Positions 9,069 through 17,446 of a DNA stretch of 44,491 nucleotides are shown here, one piece after another. The first letter of the stretch is position 1; each line of letters starts with the position of its first letter. Under the pieces are notes generated by a model, which saw only the letters and a list, made by a program, of their open reading frames with translations, was not told the origin of the DNA and did no database searches. This stretch comes from Clostridiaceae bacterium (GTDB lineage: Bacteria > Bacillota > Clostridia > Lachnospirales > Lachnospiraceae), in assembly GCA_009911305.1 (NCBI GenBank), contig QXXC01000030.1, positions 1 to 44,491 on the forward strand. Direction: 5' to 3'. The position numbers and the translations under genes were made by a program.

Positions 9069-9365
9069 TCAATGCCCTTTACGCATCTTCCCTGTAAAAT
9101 ACGCCCGCACGCTCTCGTAATGCGCACGCGCTACCTGCGTCAGTTCAAATCTCCACTGACCATCCAGATGGTCAAAATAGATCCTTGCCTGCGCGCATGG
9201 CTTTCCCCTGTAAATAAAGTAGTAAAATGTGTCTTCCCCGGCGCGGCGGACCCGAAGTTCGCGCTCCGCCTCTCCCGGCAGCTCCCCGTCCCCCAGCGCG
9301 CGCCATACATCCTCGAGCTGGGTGCGGATCCATGCTGCGATCTTTTTTCTTTCTTCTATGTTCAT
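9069..9365 (-). CDS. Conserved-looking hypothetical protein, 98 residues
   Basis: I do not recognise this protein. It starts MNIEERKKIAAWI with an amphipathic helix, then an alternating pattern with FYYFIYRGKPCAQARIYFD and QWRFELTQ that suggests a small beta-sheet, and ends in a basic tail KMRKGH. It has no signal peptide or membrane segment. The ATG at 9365 has only AAAGG immediately before it, so initiation may depend on coupling to the preceding small gene 25 bp upstream. It is the last gene before the terminator at 8983-9012. Confidence 0.6.
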   Translation of the reverse strand: MNIEERKKIAAWIRTQLEDVWRALGDGELPGEAERELRVRRAGEDTFYYFIYRGKPCAQARIYFDHLDGQWRFELTQVARAHYESVRAYFTGKMRKGH

Positions 9366-9390
9366 ACCTTTGGCATGTCTCAGACACGCT

Positions 9391-9531
9391 CTAATCGTCC
9401 TCCAGCATTGACTGGAAAATGTCTTTCAATTTCTGCAGCTCCTCATTGTCCGGTGATTTGTCAAGCGCTTTATTCATCAGTTCCAGTGCAAGCCTTATAA
9501 ACCCCTGAAATTGCTTATTGGTCATCCCCAT
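9391..9531 (-). CDS. Small helical protein, 46 residues, acidic LEDD end
   Basis: Family unknown. The sequence from MGMTNKQF to MLEDD is a likely pair of helices (GFIRLALELMNKAL, then a DKSPDNEE turn, then LQKLKDIFQSML). The chosen ATG at 9531 follows GGAGG by 8 nt. An ATG at 9546 with AGGGGA would add five residues. Its last five codons and stop (CTGGAGGACGATTAG) are identical to those of the gene just upstream, suggesting an old duplication or a shared translation signal. Confidence 0.6.
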   Translation of the reverse strand: MGMTNKQFQGFIRLALELMNKALDKSPDNEELQKLKDIFQSMLEDD

Positions 9532-9553
9532 ATCATGTTCCTCCATTCTTCCC

Positions 9554-9700
9554 CTAATCGTCCTCCAGGCCGTCCTGGGCATCCTCTAATAACTCATCAA
9601 TGATCCGCCTGACTTCTTCCCTGTTTCCAGATTCCTCCGCCGCTTTCAGGGCTTTCAATTGTCTTATAAGCTGTCTCAAATAACTCTTAAATACTGACAT
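9554..9700 (-). CDS. Small charged helical protein, 48 residues, LEDD end
   Basis: The frame begins MSVFKSYLRQLIRQLKALKA and ends AQDGLEDD. It is one long charged helix by appearance, family unknown. The ATG at 9700 follows GGGAGGG at a good distance, and a strong promoter lies just upstream. It is the first gene of the unit and ends 22 bp before the chosen start of the second small gene. Confidence 0.6.
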   Translation of the reverse strand: MSVFKSYLRQLIRQLKALKAAEESGNREEVRRIIDELLEDAQDGLEDD

Positions 9701-9731
9701 TATAAACCCTCCCGTCGCCTTTGATAATTCT

Positions 9732-9759
9732 ATTATACCAGATATGCCCCTGATTTCAA
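9732..9759 (-). promoter_or_regulatory. Sigma-A promoter of the small-protein operon
   Basis: TTGAAA (9754-9759), a 16-bp spacer ending in TGG, then TATAAT (9732-9737): a perfect -10 with an extended TGn element. The leader would be about 25 nt before the ATG at 9700. Confidence 0.8.
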
Positions 9760-9805
9760 GTCTTTATCTCTTTGATTTTTCAGGCCATGCAGGAACACCT
9801 GACAC

Positions 9806-10471
9806 TTACTTTTTGACGATATAGGAGGGCTTTACATGGGAAAATGGGAATTTCCGAATCACATAGTCCTTATCCGCAAAGAATTCATCCACTGCCATCG
9901 TCTCGCCCTCCACCGTCGCATAGTCGTCAAATATAACCACGCCGCCCCTGACGACCCGGTCGAACAACTGCTCCAGCCCTGCCTTTGCGGGCTCATAGAT
10001 ATCCGTATCGATATGTAAAAGGGAAATCCTTGTCTGCGGATATGTATCAAGGTACTCCCTGATCGTCTCACAGATATCGCCTTTTACCAGCTCTACATTA
10101 TGGATTTCTTTCAGCCGGAAGCTTTCATACAGATCCTGTTCCGTCAAAAAATCGTCCTTAAAGAGCGTATTCCACTCTTTCACAAACCGGGTATCGCTCT
10201 CCACACGCTTCCCCTCCGGGAATTCGCCAAAGACGTCAAACCCGATGATCTTCCTCGACCTTTCATTTTCAAGCAGTTCCCGGAAAGTCGCAAACTGGAT
10301 GATGCCTCCGCCTTTAAACACGCCCAGCTCGATCACATCCCCGGGAATTTCCACAATCTTCTTATAAAGCTCATAATGGGCCAGAATATTTCCCATCCGG
10401 TACGGCTGGCTGGTCAGATAGAAGCCGTTTTCATACTCATAGCATTGTTCTTCCTTATATTTCCCAATCAT
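9806..10471 (-). CDS. TylF/macrocin O-methyltransferase-family protein
   Basis: The 221-residue protein has the class I S-adenosylmethionine fold of the TylF family: the SAM loop VIELGVFKGGG near residue 45, an acidic GFDVFGEFPEG strand, and the metal/substrate stretch LLHIDTDIYEP followed by VIFDDYATVEG. These enzymes O-methylate sugars, so a hydroxyl on the island's glycan is the likely target. It is the last gene of the unit that starts at 17248. The ATG at 10471 has GGAGAG upstream; an ATG at 10495 lacks a ribosome site. Confidence 0.85.
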   Translation of the reverse strand: MIGKYKEEQCYEYENGFYLTSQPYRMGNILAHYELYKKIVEIPGDVIELGVFKGGGIIQFATFRELLENERSRKIIGFDVFGEFPEGKRVESDTRFVKEWNTLFKDDFLTEQDLYESFRLKEIHNVELVKGDICETIREYLDTYPQTRISLLHIDTDIYEPAKAGLEQLFDRVVRGGVVIFDDYATVEGETMAVDEFFADKDYVIRKFPFSHVKPSYIVKK

Positions 10472-10624
10472 TTTATCATTCTCTCCATTGATCATTCTTT
10501 AGCCGGCAATGCCGGCGCCAGTGATATCCTGTACACGGATGGTCCCAATTGCCTGTTCTCCTTTATGCACCGGCATACACGATATATTGTGTTTTTTCAA
10601 AAGAGCAGGCGCAGCGCGCCTCCC

Positions 10625-12022
10625 CTAAACATACCGGAATCCTCTGAAATTTGCATCCTTTTCCAGATACAATTTATCCAGACACGTTTTGTTGGCCTCT
10701 CTTGTGCTTTCCAGATAATTTTCAAGCAATACATTATTGGCCCAATACAGAGCATCATAGTATTCATCATCTGTCAATTCCGTGAAATTGCATGTCAGTA
10801 AATCAGAATTCACGTGTTTATGTTCATAGAAATCTTCAATATCCCGAATCAGCCCATGTTCAATCGCATATTTATACAGATCGGTTCCGGGATACGGGGT
10901 AACGGGCCGGATTGTGCGAAGCTGCGCGTGATCATCATATTTTAATAAAAACTTCACGTCATTTTCAATGGATTGCCTGGTTTCGCCCAGGTTCCCAAAA
11001 ATGATATTCAGCCCCGGACTGATGCCGCAAGACAAGGTATTTTCGATCCCCTGTATGATCATATCGGTTGTCAGATTTTTGTTCATACGCTTTAAAGCCT
11101 CATTATCCATGGATTCGATCCCATAGTTAATGAACACGCATCCGGCTTCCCTCATTAACTGCAGCATTTCTTTATCCTTTGACGCATAGTTCAGACGGCC
11201 GTTACAGCTCCATTTTACATTTACCTTCTGCTCGATCATTTTATTGCAGAAATCCACTGTACGCTTAACAGACGACATCAGCAGCTCGTCGATAAAGCTG
11301 ATATAGGTAACGCCGTAGCGCCTCTTTAAAAGCTCGATCTCTTCAATAATCTTTTCCGAAGAGCGGGGCCTGAACCCGCTGTCCATACGATAGCAGAAAT
11401 TACATTTAAACGGGCATCCTCTTCCGCTCAGTATCTCCGCTCCGCGATCGCCCCTGGCGCTGTTGGCATGAGGATGCAGGACATAGTGTTCCATATTAAA
11501 TAAATCATAGGCCGGAAACGGAATATCGTCAATATTCTGTATCAGGGGCCTTCTCTCATTCATCCGGTATGCCCCTGTATGATCCAGCCAGGCAATCCCT
11601 TTTACCCTGCTAAAATCCCCTGACGTCTCAAGCGTTTGCAGGACTTCCTTCACCGTTTCATCGCTTTCGCCTATCATAATCAGATCCGCTTTAAATTTCC
11701 TCAGGAAGTATTCCGGTTCCGGGGATGGCAGATGGCCTCCCATCCAAAAGAACGGTTTGTCAGGAACTTTGTCGATCGCAGCGGCAATCGCCTTGATTTT
11801 CCTGTACTGATAGTAGCCTCCGCATCCGCCGATGCCAACCGCATCAAATTTGTGTTTTGTCAGATACTCTGTTAAGTGTTCTTCTGTATAATGGTAAATA
11901 TCCTGCTGATAAATTTCCACCTCATGGCCCGCATCCCTGGCCGCAGACGCGACATATGCCAGACCAGCGGGAAAAAAAGAGATATGGCTGTCATTGTCAT
12001 ATGCAATTAATAAAACCTTCAC
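10625..12022 (-). CDS. B12-binding-domain radical SAM enzyme
   Basis: The 465-residue protein has an N-terminal Rossmann-like cobalamin-binding-type domain (about 1-150), then a radical SAM barrel with the 4Fe-4S motif CPFKCNFC near residue 205 and a SAM-contact region SFIDELLMS. This architecture is typical of radical SAM methylases and related C-C bond-forming enzymes; a C-methylated sugar is a reasonable guess for this island. The cobalamin domain shows no clear DxHxxG motif, so corrin binding is uncertain. A GTG at 12022, seven bases after GGAGGAG, is the best start. It sits between neuA (46 bp) and the TylF-type methyltransferase. Confidence 0.88.
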   Translation of the reverse strand: MKVLLIAYDNDSHISFFPAGLAYVASAARDAGHEVEIYQQDIYHYTEEHLTEYLTKHKFDAVGIGGCGGYYQYRKIKAIAAAIDKVPDKPFFWMGGHLPSPEPEYFLRKFKADLIMIGESDETVKEVLQTLETSGDFSRVKGIAWLDHTGAYRMNERRPLIQNIDDIPFPAYDLFNMEHYVLHPHANSARGDRGAEILSGRGCPFKCNFCYRMDSGFRPRSSEKIIEEIELLKRRYGVTYISFIDELLMSSVKRTVDFCNKMIEQKVNVKWSCNGRLNYASKDKEMLQLMREAGCVFINYGIESMDNEALKRMNKNLTTDMIIQGIENTLSCGISPGLNIIFGNLGETRQSIENDVKFLLKYDDHAQLRTIRPVTPYPGTDLYKYAIEHGLIRDIEDFYEHKHVNSDLLTCNFTELTDDEYYDALYWANNVLLENYLESTREANKTCLDKLYLEKDANFRGFRYV

Positions 12023-12068
12023 TGTTTTCTCCTCCAACTCAAATGGTTACGATTTACGGCATCTGATT

Positions 12069-12791
12069 TTATCGTTTCTGACGGTTTAAAGCTTCCAGAT
12101 AATATGCCGCTACCGCCAAATCCACAGCCGCGTCGATATCCACAGAGCGCTCCGTTGGCATAATATAAGGAACCTCATTGTCGTTAAAGCTGGTTTCTTC
12201 GCTCAGCTCCCCGATTCGGTTGATATAAATACAGCCGTTGATCCGATAATAAGCAGGCATATCCTGTCTGCGGCAGGTACTCTGGCAGGCAAGCACAGGC
12301 TTTAAAACCCCTTCCTGCCCGATAGAACGGATCAGCAGCGGATGATCCGCCGCAGGCGACACCGAAGCCAGCGCTCTCTGTCCCTTTTCAAAAAAGCATT
12401 CCACCGCCTGATCAATATCCGCCGCACTGCGCAGAGGCTGCGTTGGCTGCAGAAGCGCCAGGACATCATAATATTCCCCCATGTCCTCCAGCTCCCGAAC
12501 CGCATGCAGAACCGCTTCGATGGTTCTCGACCGATCCCCCGCCAGAACCGCCGGCCTTAAAAATGGAATTCTGGCTCCGTATTTCTCTGCGACAGCCGCA
12601 ATCTCTTCGCTGTCTGTCGTAACCACCACGCTGTCCATATACCGGCTCTTCCCTGCCGCCTCAATCGTATAGGCTATCAGCGGCTTTCCGGCCAGGGACG
12701 TTATATTTTTTCCTTTGATCCCCTTGCTTCCTCCCCGCGCCGGTATCAGCGCCAGTATCCGTTTCTCCCCGTACCTCTCATCCCTGTACAT
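12069..12791 (-). CDS. neuA: CMP-sialic acid synthetase (acylneuraminate cytidylyltransferase)
   Basis: The 240-residue enzyme activates a nonulosonic acid with CTP. It carries the family signature LIPARGGSKGIKGKNI (about 14-29) that binds CTP, LLQPTQPLRS near 112, and a late VDIDAAVDL metal-binding segment. The length is normal for bacterial NeuA synthetase domains. It follows neuC and neuB on the same transcript, so N-acetylneuraminate or a close relative is the expected substrate. The gene has AAAGGAG 10 bp before the ATG. A second cytidylyltransferase of the same family is at 18611-19408. Confidence 0.9.
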   Translation of the reverse strand: MYRDERYGEKRILALIPARGGSKGIKGKNITSLAGKPLIAYTIEAAGKSRYMDSVVVTTDSEEIAAVAEKYGARIPFLRPAVLAGDRSRTIEAVLHAVRELEDMGEYYDVLALLQPTQPLRSAADIDQAVECFFEKGQRALASVSPAADHPLLIRSIGQEGVLKPVLACQSTCRRQDMPAYYRINGCIYINRIGELSEETSFNDNEVPYIMPTERSVDIDAAVDLAVAAYYLEALNRQKR

Positions 12792-12884
12792 GACCTGCTT
12801 TCTCCTTTATCCGAACCGTCTGCACACAAGCCTTCCGCCAGACCGGGATCCAATCATCCCATTCCCATAACATGTCCGCGCTTC

Positions 12885-14018
12885 CTATATGGCATGATCG
12901 ACAAAGCGTTTCTGGATTTTAATATTCCAAAACGCCGGTTCCCGCACAATTCCCAGAAATTTTTCTGTACTTTTTCCGTCTCCGAATGTAAAGGAAGCTG
13001 TACGATATTCGTCAATCCTCATGAGCGCTGTCCGTATAGCTTCCTCCTCTTCCCCCACGTGCTGGATGTTCGCGGCCCCGGGAATATACCGCCCGCTCTG
13101 CCGGCTCCCGATATCAATAGCCGGTATCCCGTAAATCCCCGCCTCCCGTATCCCTGCGCTCGAATTTCCTATGATAAAATCCGCATGCTTCAACAGAGTC
13201 AGGAAATATTCAAACCGCAGAGAGGAAAATACCCGAAAACGCTGATTCCCGTTAAAACGCCTGTATTCATTTAAAATGACTTCAGAGCCCAGATCATTAT
13301 TGGGGAACACAACAATATAATTCCGGCCGCTTCCAATTACCGCGTCCACAACGGTCCTGCAGTATATGCCAACCCTGTCATATTCCGTTGTGACCGGATG
13401 GTACATCAAAATGCCGTAGCGTTCAAACCGGATATCGTACCTCTCTTTTGCCCGTCCTACGGACGGCAGGCGATCACTCATCATCACATCGATATCCGGC
13501 GAACCGATGACATAAATCCGATCCGGCTCCTCTCCCAACTGGATCAGACGTGCCTGCGCTTCTTTCGTACATACAAAATGGATATGCGCAAACTTTGAAA
13601 TCGCATGCCGGATCGATTCATCGATCGTCCCGGACAGCTCCCCGCCCTCAATGTGGGCCACTAAGATATTATGCAGCGCCCCCACTACAGCCCCGGCCAG
13701 AGCCTCCATCCGATCCCCATGCACAACAATCATATCCGGCCGCACATGCTCTACATAACCTGACAGATAGGCTATGGTATTTCCGACGTTTACACTTGCA
13801 TTCTGCGTCTGCAAAAGTCCGTACGCAATATGCACATTCTCATAGCCGTCCTTTAACACTTCAGTAAAGGTGCCTCCAAACGTCTCTGAAAGATGCATAC
13901 CGCATACGAAGATAAATACCTGAAATTCCTGCCTGTCGTCTAACGCGCGCATCAGAGGCTTCATTTTTCCGTAGTCCGCCCTGGTTCCCGTCAGAAATAA
14001 AACCCTCTTCTGTTTCAT
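12885..14018 (-). CDS. neuC: UDP-N-acetylglucosamine 2-epimerase, hydrolysing (NeuC type)
   Basis: The 377-residue protein belongs to the UDP-GlcNAc 2-epimerase fold and would release ManNAc for sialic-acid synthesis. Visible marks are LTGTRADYGKMKP at 9-21, VVHGDRMEALAGA near 97, the AHIEGGE loop near 120, and IGNSSAGIREA near 300. It is more divergent than the second copy at 37975-39141. It lies 9 bp after neuB with an AAGGA site before the ATG and is surely co-translated with it. Confidence 0.88.
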   Translation of the reverse strand: MKQKRVLFLTGTRADYGKMKPLMRALDDRQEFQVFIFVCGMHLSETFGGTFTEVLKDGYENVHIAYGLLQTQNASVNVGNTIAYLSGYVEHVRPDMIVVHGDRMEALAGAVVGALHNILVAHIEGGELSGTIDESIRHAISKFAHIHFVCTKEAQARLIQLGEEPDRIYVIGSPDIDVMMSDRLPSVGRAKERYDIRFERYGILMYHPVTTEYDRVGIYCRTVVDAVIGSGRNYIVVFPNNDLGSEVILNEYRRFNGNQRFRVFSSLRFEYFLTLLKHADFIIGNSSAGIREAGIYGIPAIDIGSRQSGRYIPGAANIQHVGEEEEAIRTALMRIDEYRTASFTFGDGKSTEKFLGIVREPAFWNIKIQKRFVDHAI

Positions 14019-14027
14019 AAATCCTTC

Positions 14028-15071
14028 CTATTCTTCCACCGCATCCCAGGTAAGCTGCTCGTCACAGGCAATCGCACGCGCGGCGCGCCTCCCCAGGAGC
14101 GATTCATACCGCCCGGCCGGTATCCCGCCCACACCCGGGCGCTTGACCCACAGATTGTCCCGTGTGAAAGCCTCCCCCTGCTCCACAGGCCTTATGGTCA
14201 CAACAGAGGCAAATGCAAAATCCGATGTCACCTGCTCCTCCTCTGCCGCCTCCTTTTTTCCTCCCAGCATCTGTTTTATGTCGCGGGCGGCCGCCAGCAG
14301 CTCCCCAAGCTCCCTCTCATCCATAGAGCATACGATATCAGGTCCCTGACGATCCTTTTTATCCGTAAAATGGCGTTCTACAACGGACGCCCCGAGCGCC
14401 ATGGCGGCAATACAGGCCGTATTGGTCTGCGTATGATCCGAAAGTCCCACCGGCACGTCTGCAAATAAAGCCATCATCTCCTGCATCGCCCCAAGCCTGA
14501 CGAGCGGGGGCGCCGTCGGATACAGGTTTGTGGTATGCATCAGGGCATAACAGGCGCCGCTCCCCTCCAGAATTTCCACTGCCTTCCTGATATGCGCCAT
14601 ACCGTTCATCCCCGTGGAAACAATCATTGGCTTTCCGAATGAGGCCACATGCTTCAAAAGGGGGTAATTATTCAGTTCACCGGATCCGATCTTATACGCA
14701 GGCACGCCAAATCGCTCCAGGCGGTCTGCCGCTGCGCGGGAAAAGGGCGTGCTTAAAAACACCATCCCTTTTGACTGCGTATACCTCATAAGCTCATACT
14801 CATCATCCTCAGACAGGGCGCAGCCAGCCATAATATCATAAATGGAATCCCTGCTGTTCCCGGGAACCACTTCTCTGGCTGCATGGCACATCTCATCTTC
14901 CACGACATGCGTCTGATGCTTGATCAGCCTGGCTCCCGCGCGGCAGGCCGCATCCACCATCTGTTTTGCCGTCTCAAGATTCCCTCCATGATTAATCCCG
15001 ATTTCCGGAATCACCAGAGGCCGCTCATCTCCCCCAATCTTTATATCTCCTATCAAAAAGGAACGTTTCAT
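14028..15071 (-). CDS. neuB: N-acetylneuraminate synthase
   Basis: The 347-residue enzyme condenses PEP with ManNAc. It has the NeuB barrel start IPEIGINHGGN (about 20-30), KHQTHVVEDEM, the phosphate-binding LSTPFSRAAADRLE, YKIGSGELNNYPL and a C-terminal antifreeze-like SAF domain (VKRPGVGGI). Stretches such as KHQTHVVEDEM and ALSEDDEYEL resemble the true Neu5Ac synthases of Neisseria rather than the legionaminate synthases, in contrast with the paralogue at 39160. The ATG at 15071 follows GGGAGGAGG; upstream in-frame codons are not needed. Confidence 0.92.
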   Translation of the reverse strand: MKRSFLIGDIKIGGDERPLVIPEIGINHGGNLETAKQMVDAACRAGARLIKHQTHVVEDEMCHAAREVVPGNSRDSIYDIMAGCALSEDDEYELMRYTQSKGMVFLSTPFSRAAADRLERFGVPAYKIGSGELNNYPLLKHVASFGKPMIVSTGMNGMAHIRKAVEILEGSGACYALMHTTNLYPTAPPLVRLGAMQEMMALFADVPVGLSDHTQTNTACIAAMALGASVVERHFTDKKDRQGPDIVCSMDERELGELLAAARDIKQMLGGKKEAAEEEQVTSDFAFASVVTIRPVEQGEAFTRDNLWVKRPGVGGIPAGRYESLLGRRAARAIACDEQLTWDAVEE

Positions 15072-15098
15072 CTTCCTCCTCCCTTTCTCCTGCCTAGA

Positions 15099-15123
15099 GC
15101 GTGTTTGAAACATGCTCTGAATT
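15099..15123. repeat. Palindromic AGAGC(A/G)TGTTT-type element
   Basis: The plus strand reads AGAGCGTGTTT followed by GAAACATGCTCT, an imperfect inverted repeat. A related, more degraded copy (AGAGCGTGT, then ctg, AGACATGCC) is on the opposite strand at 9373-9395. It may be a small dispersed hairpin element. Confidence 0.4.
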
Positions 15124-15186
15124 TCTAAGTTTCAATTGTTAAACAAACTCCGCCCCAGCCTGAGCCACTATTGGGGAGCCGATCTA

Positions 15187-15270
15187 TCACGCAATGAATG
15201 GGGCGAAATCGACTCTTTCAAATATCTCAAGCTTTCCCCCTCTTGTTGCATTACAGATTCTGATTCCATG
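15187..15270 (-). pseudogene. Remnant of a third Maf-like gene (C-terminal 27 codons)
   Basis: Directly after the stop of the intact Maf-like gene the minus strand encodes HGIRICNATRGGKLEIFERV and a short tail, then TGA. The intact gene ends RGIKIYNATRGGYLEVFERV and a short tail, so the fragment is clearly a diverged copy of the same 3' end. No other part of this copy is present. It is best explained as the leftover of a tandem paralogue lost or replaced by recombination. Confidence 0.75.
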
Positions 15271-15275
15271 CAAAT

Positions 15276-16595
15276 CTAATCCCGAAGCAATTCATCCAGA
15301 TTTACCCGTTCAAAGACCTCCAGATACCCGCCCCTGGTTGCATTGTAAATTTTGATTCCCCTTTGCTCCGCATACTCTTTTATCTTTTGGTAGGAATTTA
15401 CAGCCACTTCCGATGCCGTCACATATCGCTTCAAATCATAGATTCCCCCGTAAACCTTCGTCTCCTCTTCTTTTGGTTCATTAAAATGTCTGAATCCTGT
15501 TTTTGCATAGGAACAATCACATCCCAATAAGTAAATTTCATCAAATCCTTCATACATCGCTAACTGCAGGCTGACAGTCGTTACCAAACCGCTGTTATAC
15601 GCAAACTCCGAAAAATCATCGGATATCAATCCCCGTTCCCATGTGCTCTTTGTAAAAATTGAATGGTAGACATAGAATTCTTCGGTCAGGCTGTCATAAT
15701 CAAAATCAATGCTTGCATCGGCTATGAACTTCTCCTTCACCTCCATTTTCCGGATTTCTGATCCGAAATGGTTCATGGCATTCACATCCACTACCACATA
15801 TTGATCCGGTCTCCATCCGGTCTTGTCAAACCCTTTAAAAATCGTATTAACGCTGATACAAAATTCACGGTGCTGTTTCAGCTTTTCCAGATCATCAAAC
15901 GTCAGGCTCGGGCCTGTGGCCACAATAAAGCATCGCTTCCCCTTATACCTGTCCTTCATTTCTGCAATTCCCGGATTTTTGTAGTCAGGTATAAACCGTT
16001 TCCAGTCATATATATCTTTTGTTTTCCACCCATGGATCCGGCTGTCACACTCATCCTCGCGGATCGTCTTCAAGATGGTTGTATCCGCATCAATCTCGTC
16101 CAGTTTTTTCACTGTAATAAACGGAAACATTCTGCCAAACGATTCCATGCGCTTTTCGGACAGAGCGCGGCTGAAGATCAGGCCGGCGCATTCATGCCCG
16201 GAATGATGTAAATATTCATACATCAACACACTGTATAGTGTATGCCCGTAGACGGCTGCCTTTGTCTCCTCTGTCTTTAAGCTGTCCAGGTATTTCCTGG
16301 CGCGCTTCCATCCATATCCGATCAGCTCCGGCGGACATTCATTGTACTCAAAAAAGAATATATCTTCCTTATCTAATATTTCAACAATGGATTGCCCCAT
16401 CGCTAATGAAACCAGGATTGCATAATCTGAATAATGAGTTTTATAATATGCAAAGTCAATAACCGGTCTGTCATAAAAGGTCTTTCCGGCCTTTTGGGGG
16501 TCTGAATCAATGAATGCCACAATCCTGTCGGATCCGAAAATTTCCGCTGCGATATGCCCGCGGTCGCCGGCTCCCCACACAACAAATTTTACCAT
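15276..16595 (-). CDS. Maf-like (DUF115) protein with N-terminal Rossmann module
   Basis: The 439-residue protein has two parts. Residues 1-90 form a nucleotide-binding-like module (VVWGAGDRGHIAAEIFG, then AFIDSDP). Residues about 215-420 match DUF115/MAF, with KRCFIVATGPSLTFDDLEKL, the FCISVNTIFK segment, DEIYLLGCDCSY and the end IYNATRGGYLEVFE. MAF proteins transfer nonulosonic acids to flagellin in Campylobacter, Aeromonas and Clostridium. Transfer of the Neu5Ac-type sugar made next door is the natural inference. The ATG overlaps the stop of the upstream recombinase-like gene (GGATGGTAA), so the two are translationally coupled. A homologue covering its full length is at 34435-35766. Confidence 0.85.
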   Translation of the reverse strand: MVKFVVWGAGDRGHIAAEIFGSDRIVAFIDSDPQKAGKTFYDRPVIDFAYYKTHYSDYAILVSLAMGQSIVEILDKEDIFFFEYNECPPELIGYGWKRARKYLDSLKTEETKAAVYGHTLYSVLMYEYLHHSGHECAGLIFSRALSEKRMESFGRMFPFITVKKLDEIDADTTILKTIREDECDSRIHGWKTKDIYDWKRFIPDYKNPGIAEMKDRYKGKRCFIVATGPSLTFDDLEKLKQHREFCISVNTIFKGFDKTGWRPDQYVVVDVNAMNHFGSEIRKMEVKEKFIADASIDFDYDSLTEEFYVYHSIFTKSTWERGLISDDFSEFAYNSGLVTTVSLQLAMYEGFDEIYLLGCDCSYAKTGFRHFNEPKEEETKVYGGIYDLKRYVTASEVAVNSYQKIKEYAEQRGIKIYNATRGGYLEVFERVNLDELLRD

Positions 16596-17248
16596 CCGTT
16601 TTCCCTCTCTGTCATCTCCTCTGAACGGTTACGATACTCCCGCTCCGCCTGCCTCGCCCGGCGGTAAAAGGTCCCGCGCGAAAAACCGCACAGCTTTGCC
16701 GCCTCCTCCACACTGATCTCCCTGGAAGCCCACCGCCTGTACACAGGATAAAAATTGTCCGGCGTCGGCAGGGGGCTGCGGCCAAACCTCGTCCCCTCCC
16801 GTTTCGCCCGCTCGATCCCCTCACGCTGCCTGCGCCTGCGCGCGCTTTTCTCTGCCTCTGACACATAGTTCAGCAGATCCAGCACGATATCCGCGATCAG
16901 GCTCCCGTACTGCAGCTTTCCGCGCCTGGTGTCAATCAGGGGCGTCTCCAGGATGGAAATATCGATCCCTTTTTCCTTTGTCAGCAGCCCCCACTCTCTC
17001 CGGATCGCCGGGTACGTGTCCCCAAGCGCGCTTAAGTTCCGGATATACAGCAGATCTCCCGGCTTCAGCCGGTCCAGAAGCTTTATGTATTTCGGCTGCC
17101 CTGCAGCCTCTTCTGTTTCCACATCTGCAAAAATATGAGCCTCCGCCACCTGCATTTCGCGCATGACAGCCGTCTGCTCCCTTCTGTCCGCGCTGCCCGG
17201 AACGATCCGGCAGTATGCGTAGACCTCTCCCATATCCTGCACCCCCAT
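16589..17248 (-). CDS. Serine-recombinase-like protein with lost catalytic residues
   Basis: The 219-residue protein has the resolvase fold: strand YAYCR, an E-helix with SEAEKSARRRRQREGIERAK, FGRSPLPTP, and a C-terminal helix-turn-helix (SVEEAAKLCGFSRGTFYRRA). The active site is gone, however. Where resolvases have YARVST with the nucleophilic serine, this has YCRIVP; where they have LDRLGRD with two catalytic arginines, it has LSALGDT. It is therefore probably a DNA-binding protein or relic, not an active recombinase. It heads the unit containing maf, neuB, neuC and neuA, with GGAG 10 bp before the ATG, and its stop overlaps the maf start. Confidence 0.82.
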   Translation of the reverse strand: MGVQDMGEVYAYCRIVPGSADRREQTAVMREMQVAEAHIFADVETEEAAGQPKYIKLLDRLKPGDLLYIRNLSALGDTYPAIRREWGLLTKEKGIDISILETPLIDTRRGKLQYGSLIADIVLDLLNYVSEAEKSARRRRQREGIERAKREGTRFGRSPLPTPDNFYPVYRRWASREISVEEAAKLCGFSRGTFYRRARQAEREYRNRSEEMTERENGW

Positions 17249-17446
17249 GATTCTTTCTCCACAGTCCGCACAACCGGAAATTGTTTCACAATACCTGTAT
17301 TTTGAAAACAGGCATACGTGGTCCAGTTATGTATACGTTTCTTTATAGGGGATTTCCGGATTGGATTCCGTCAGAATTCACAAAAGATACGCTTATTTTT
17401 CTTGATTTTCAGCCGACAATAGTATAAAATAGACATGTTTTAGAAA

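Noticed and set aside
10502..10516. GCCGGC-AAT-GCCGGC inverted repeat between two genes
   Set aside because: Short, no T-run and no context suggesting a terminator or an operator.
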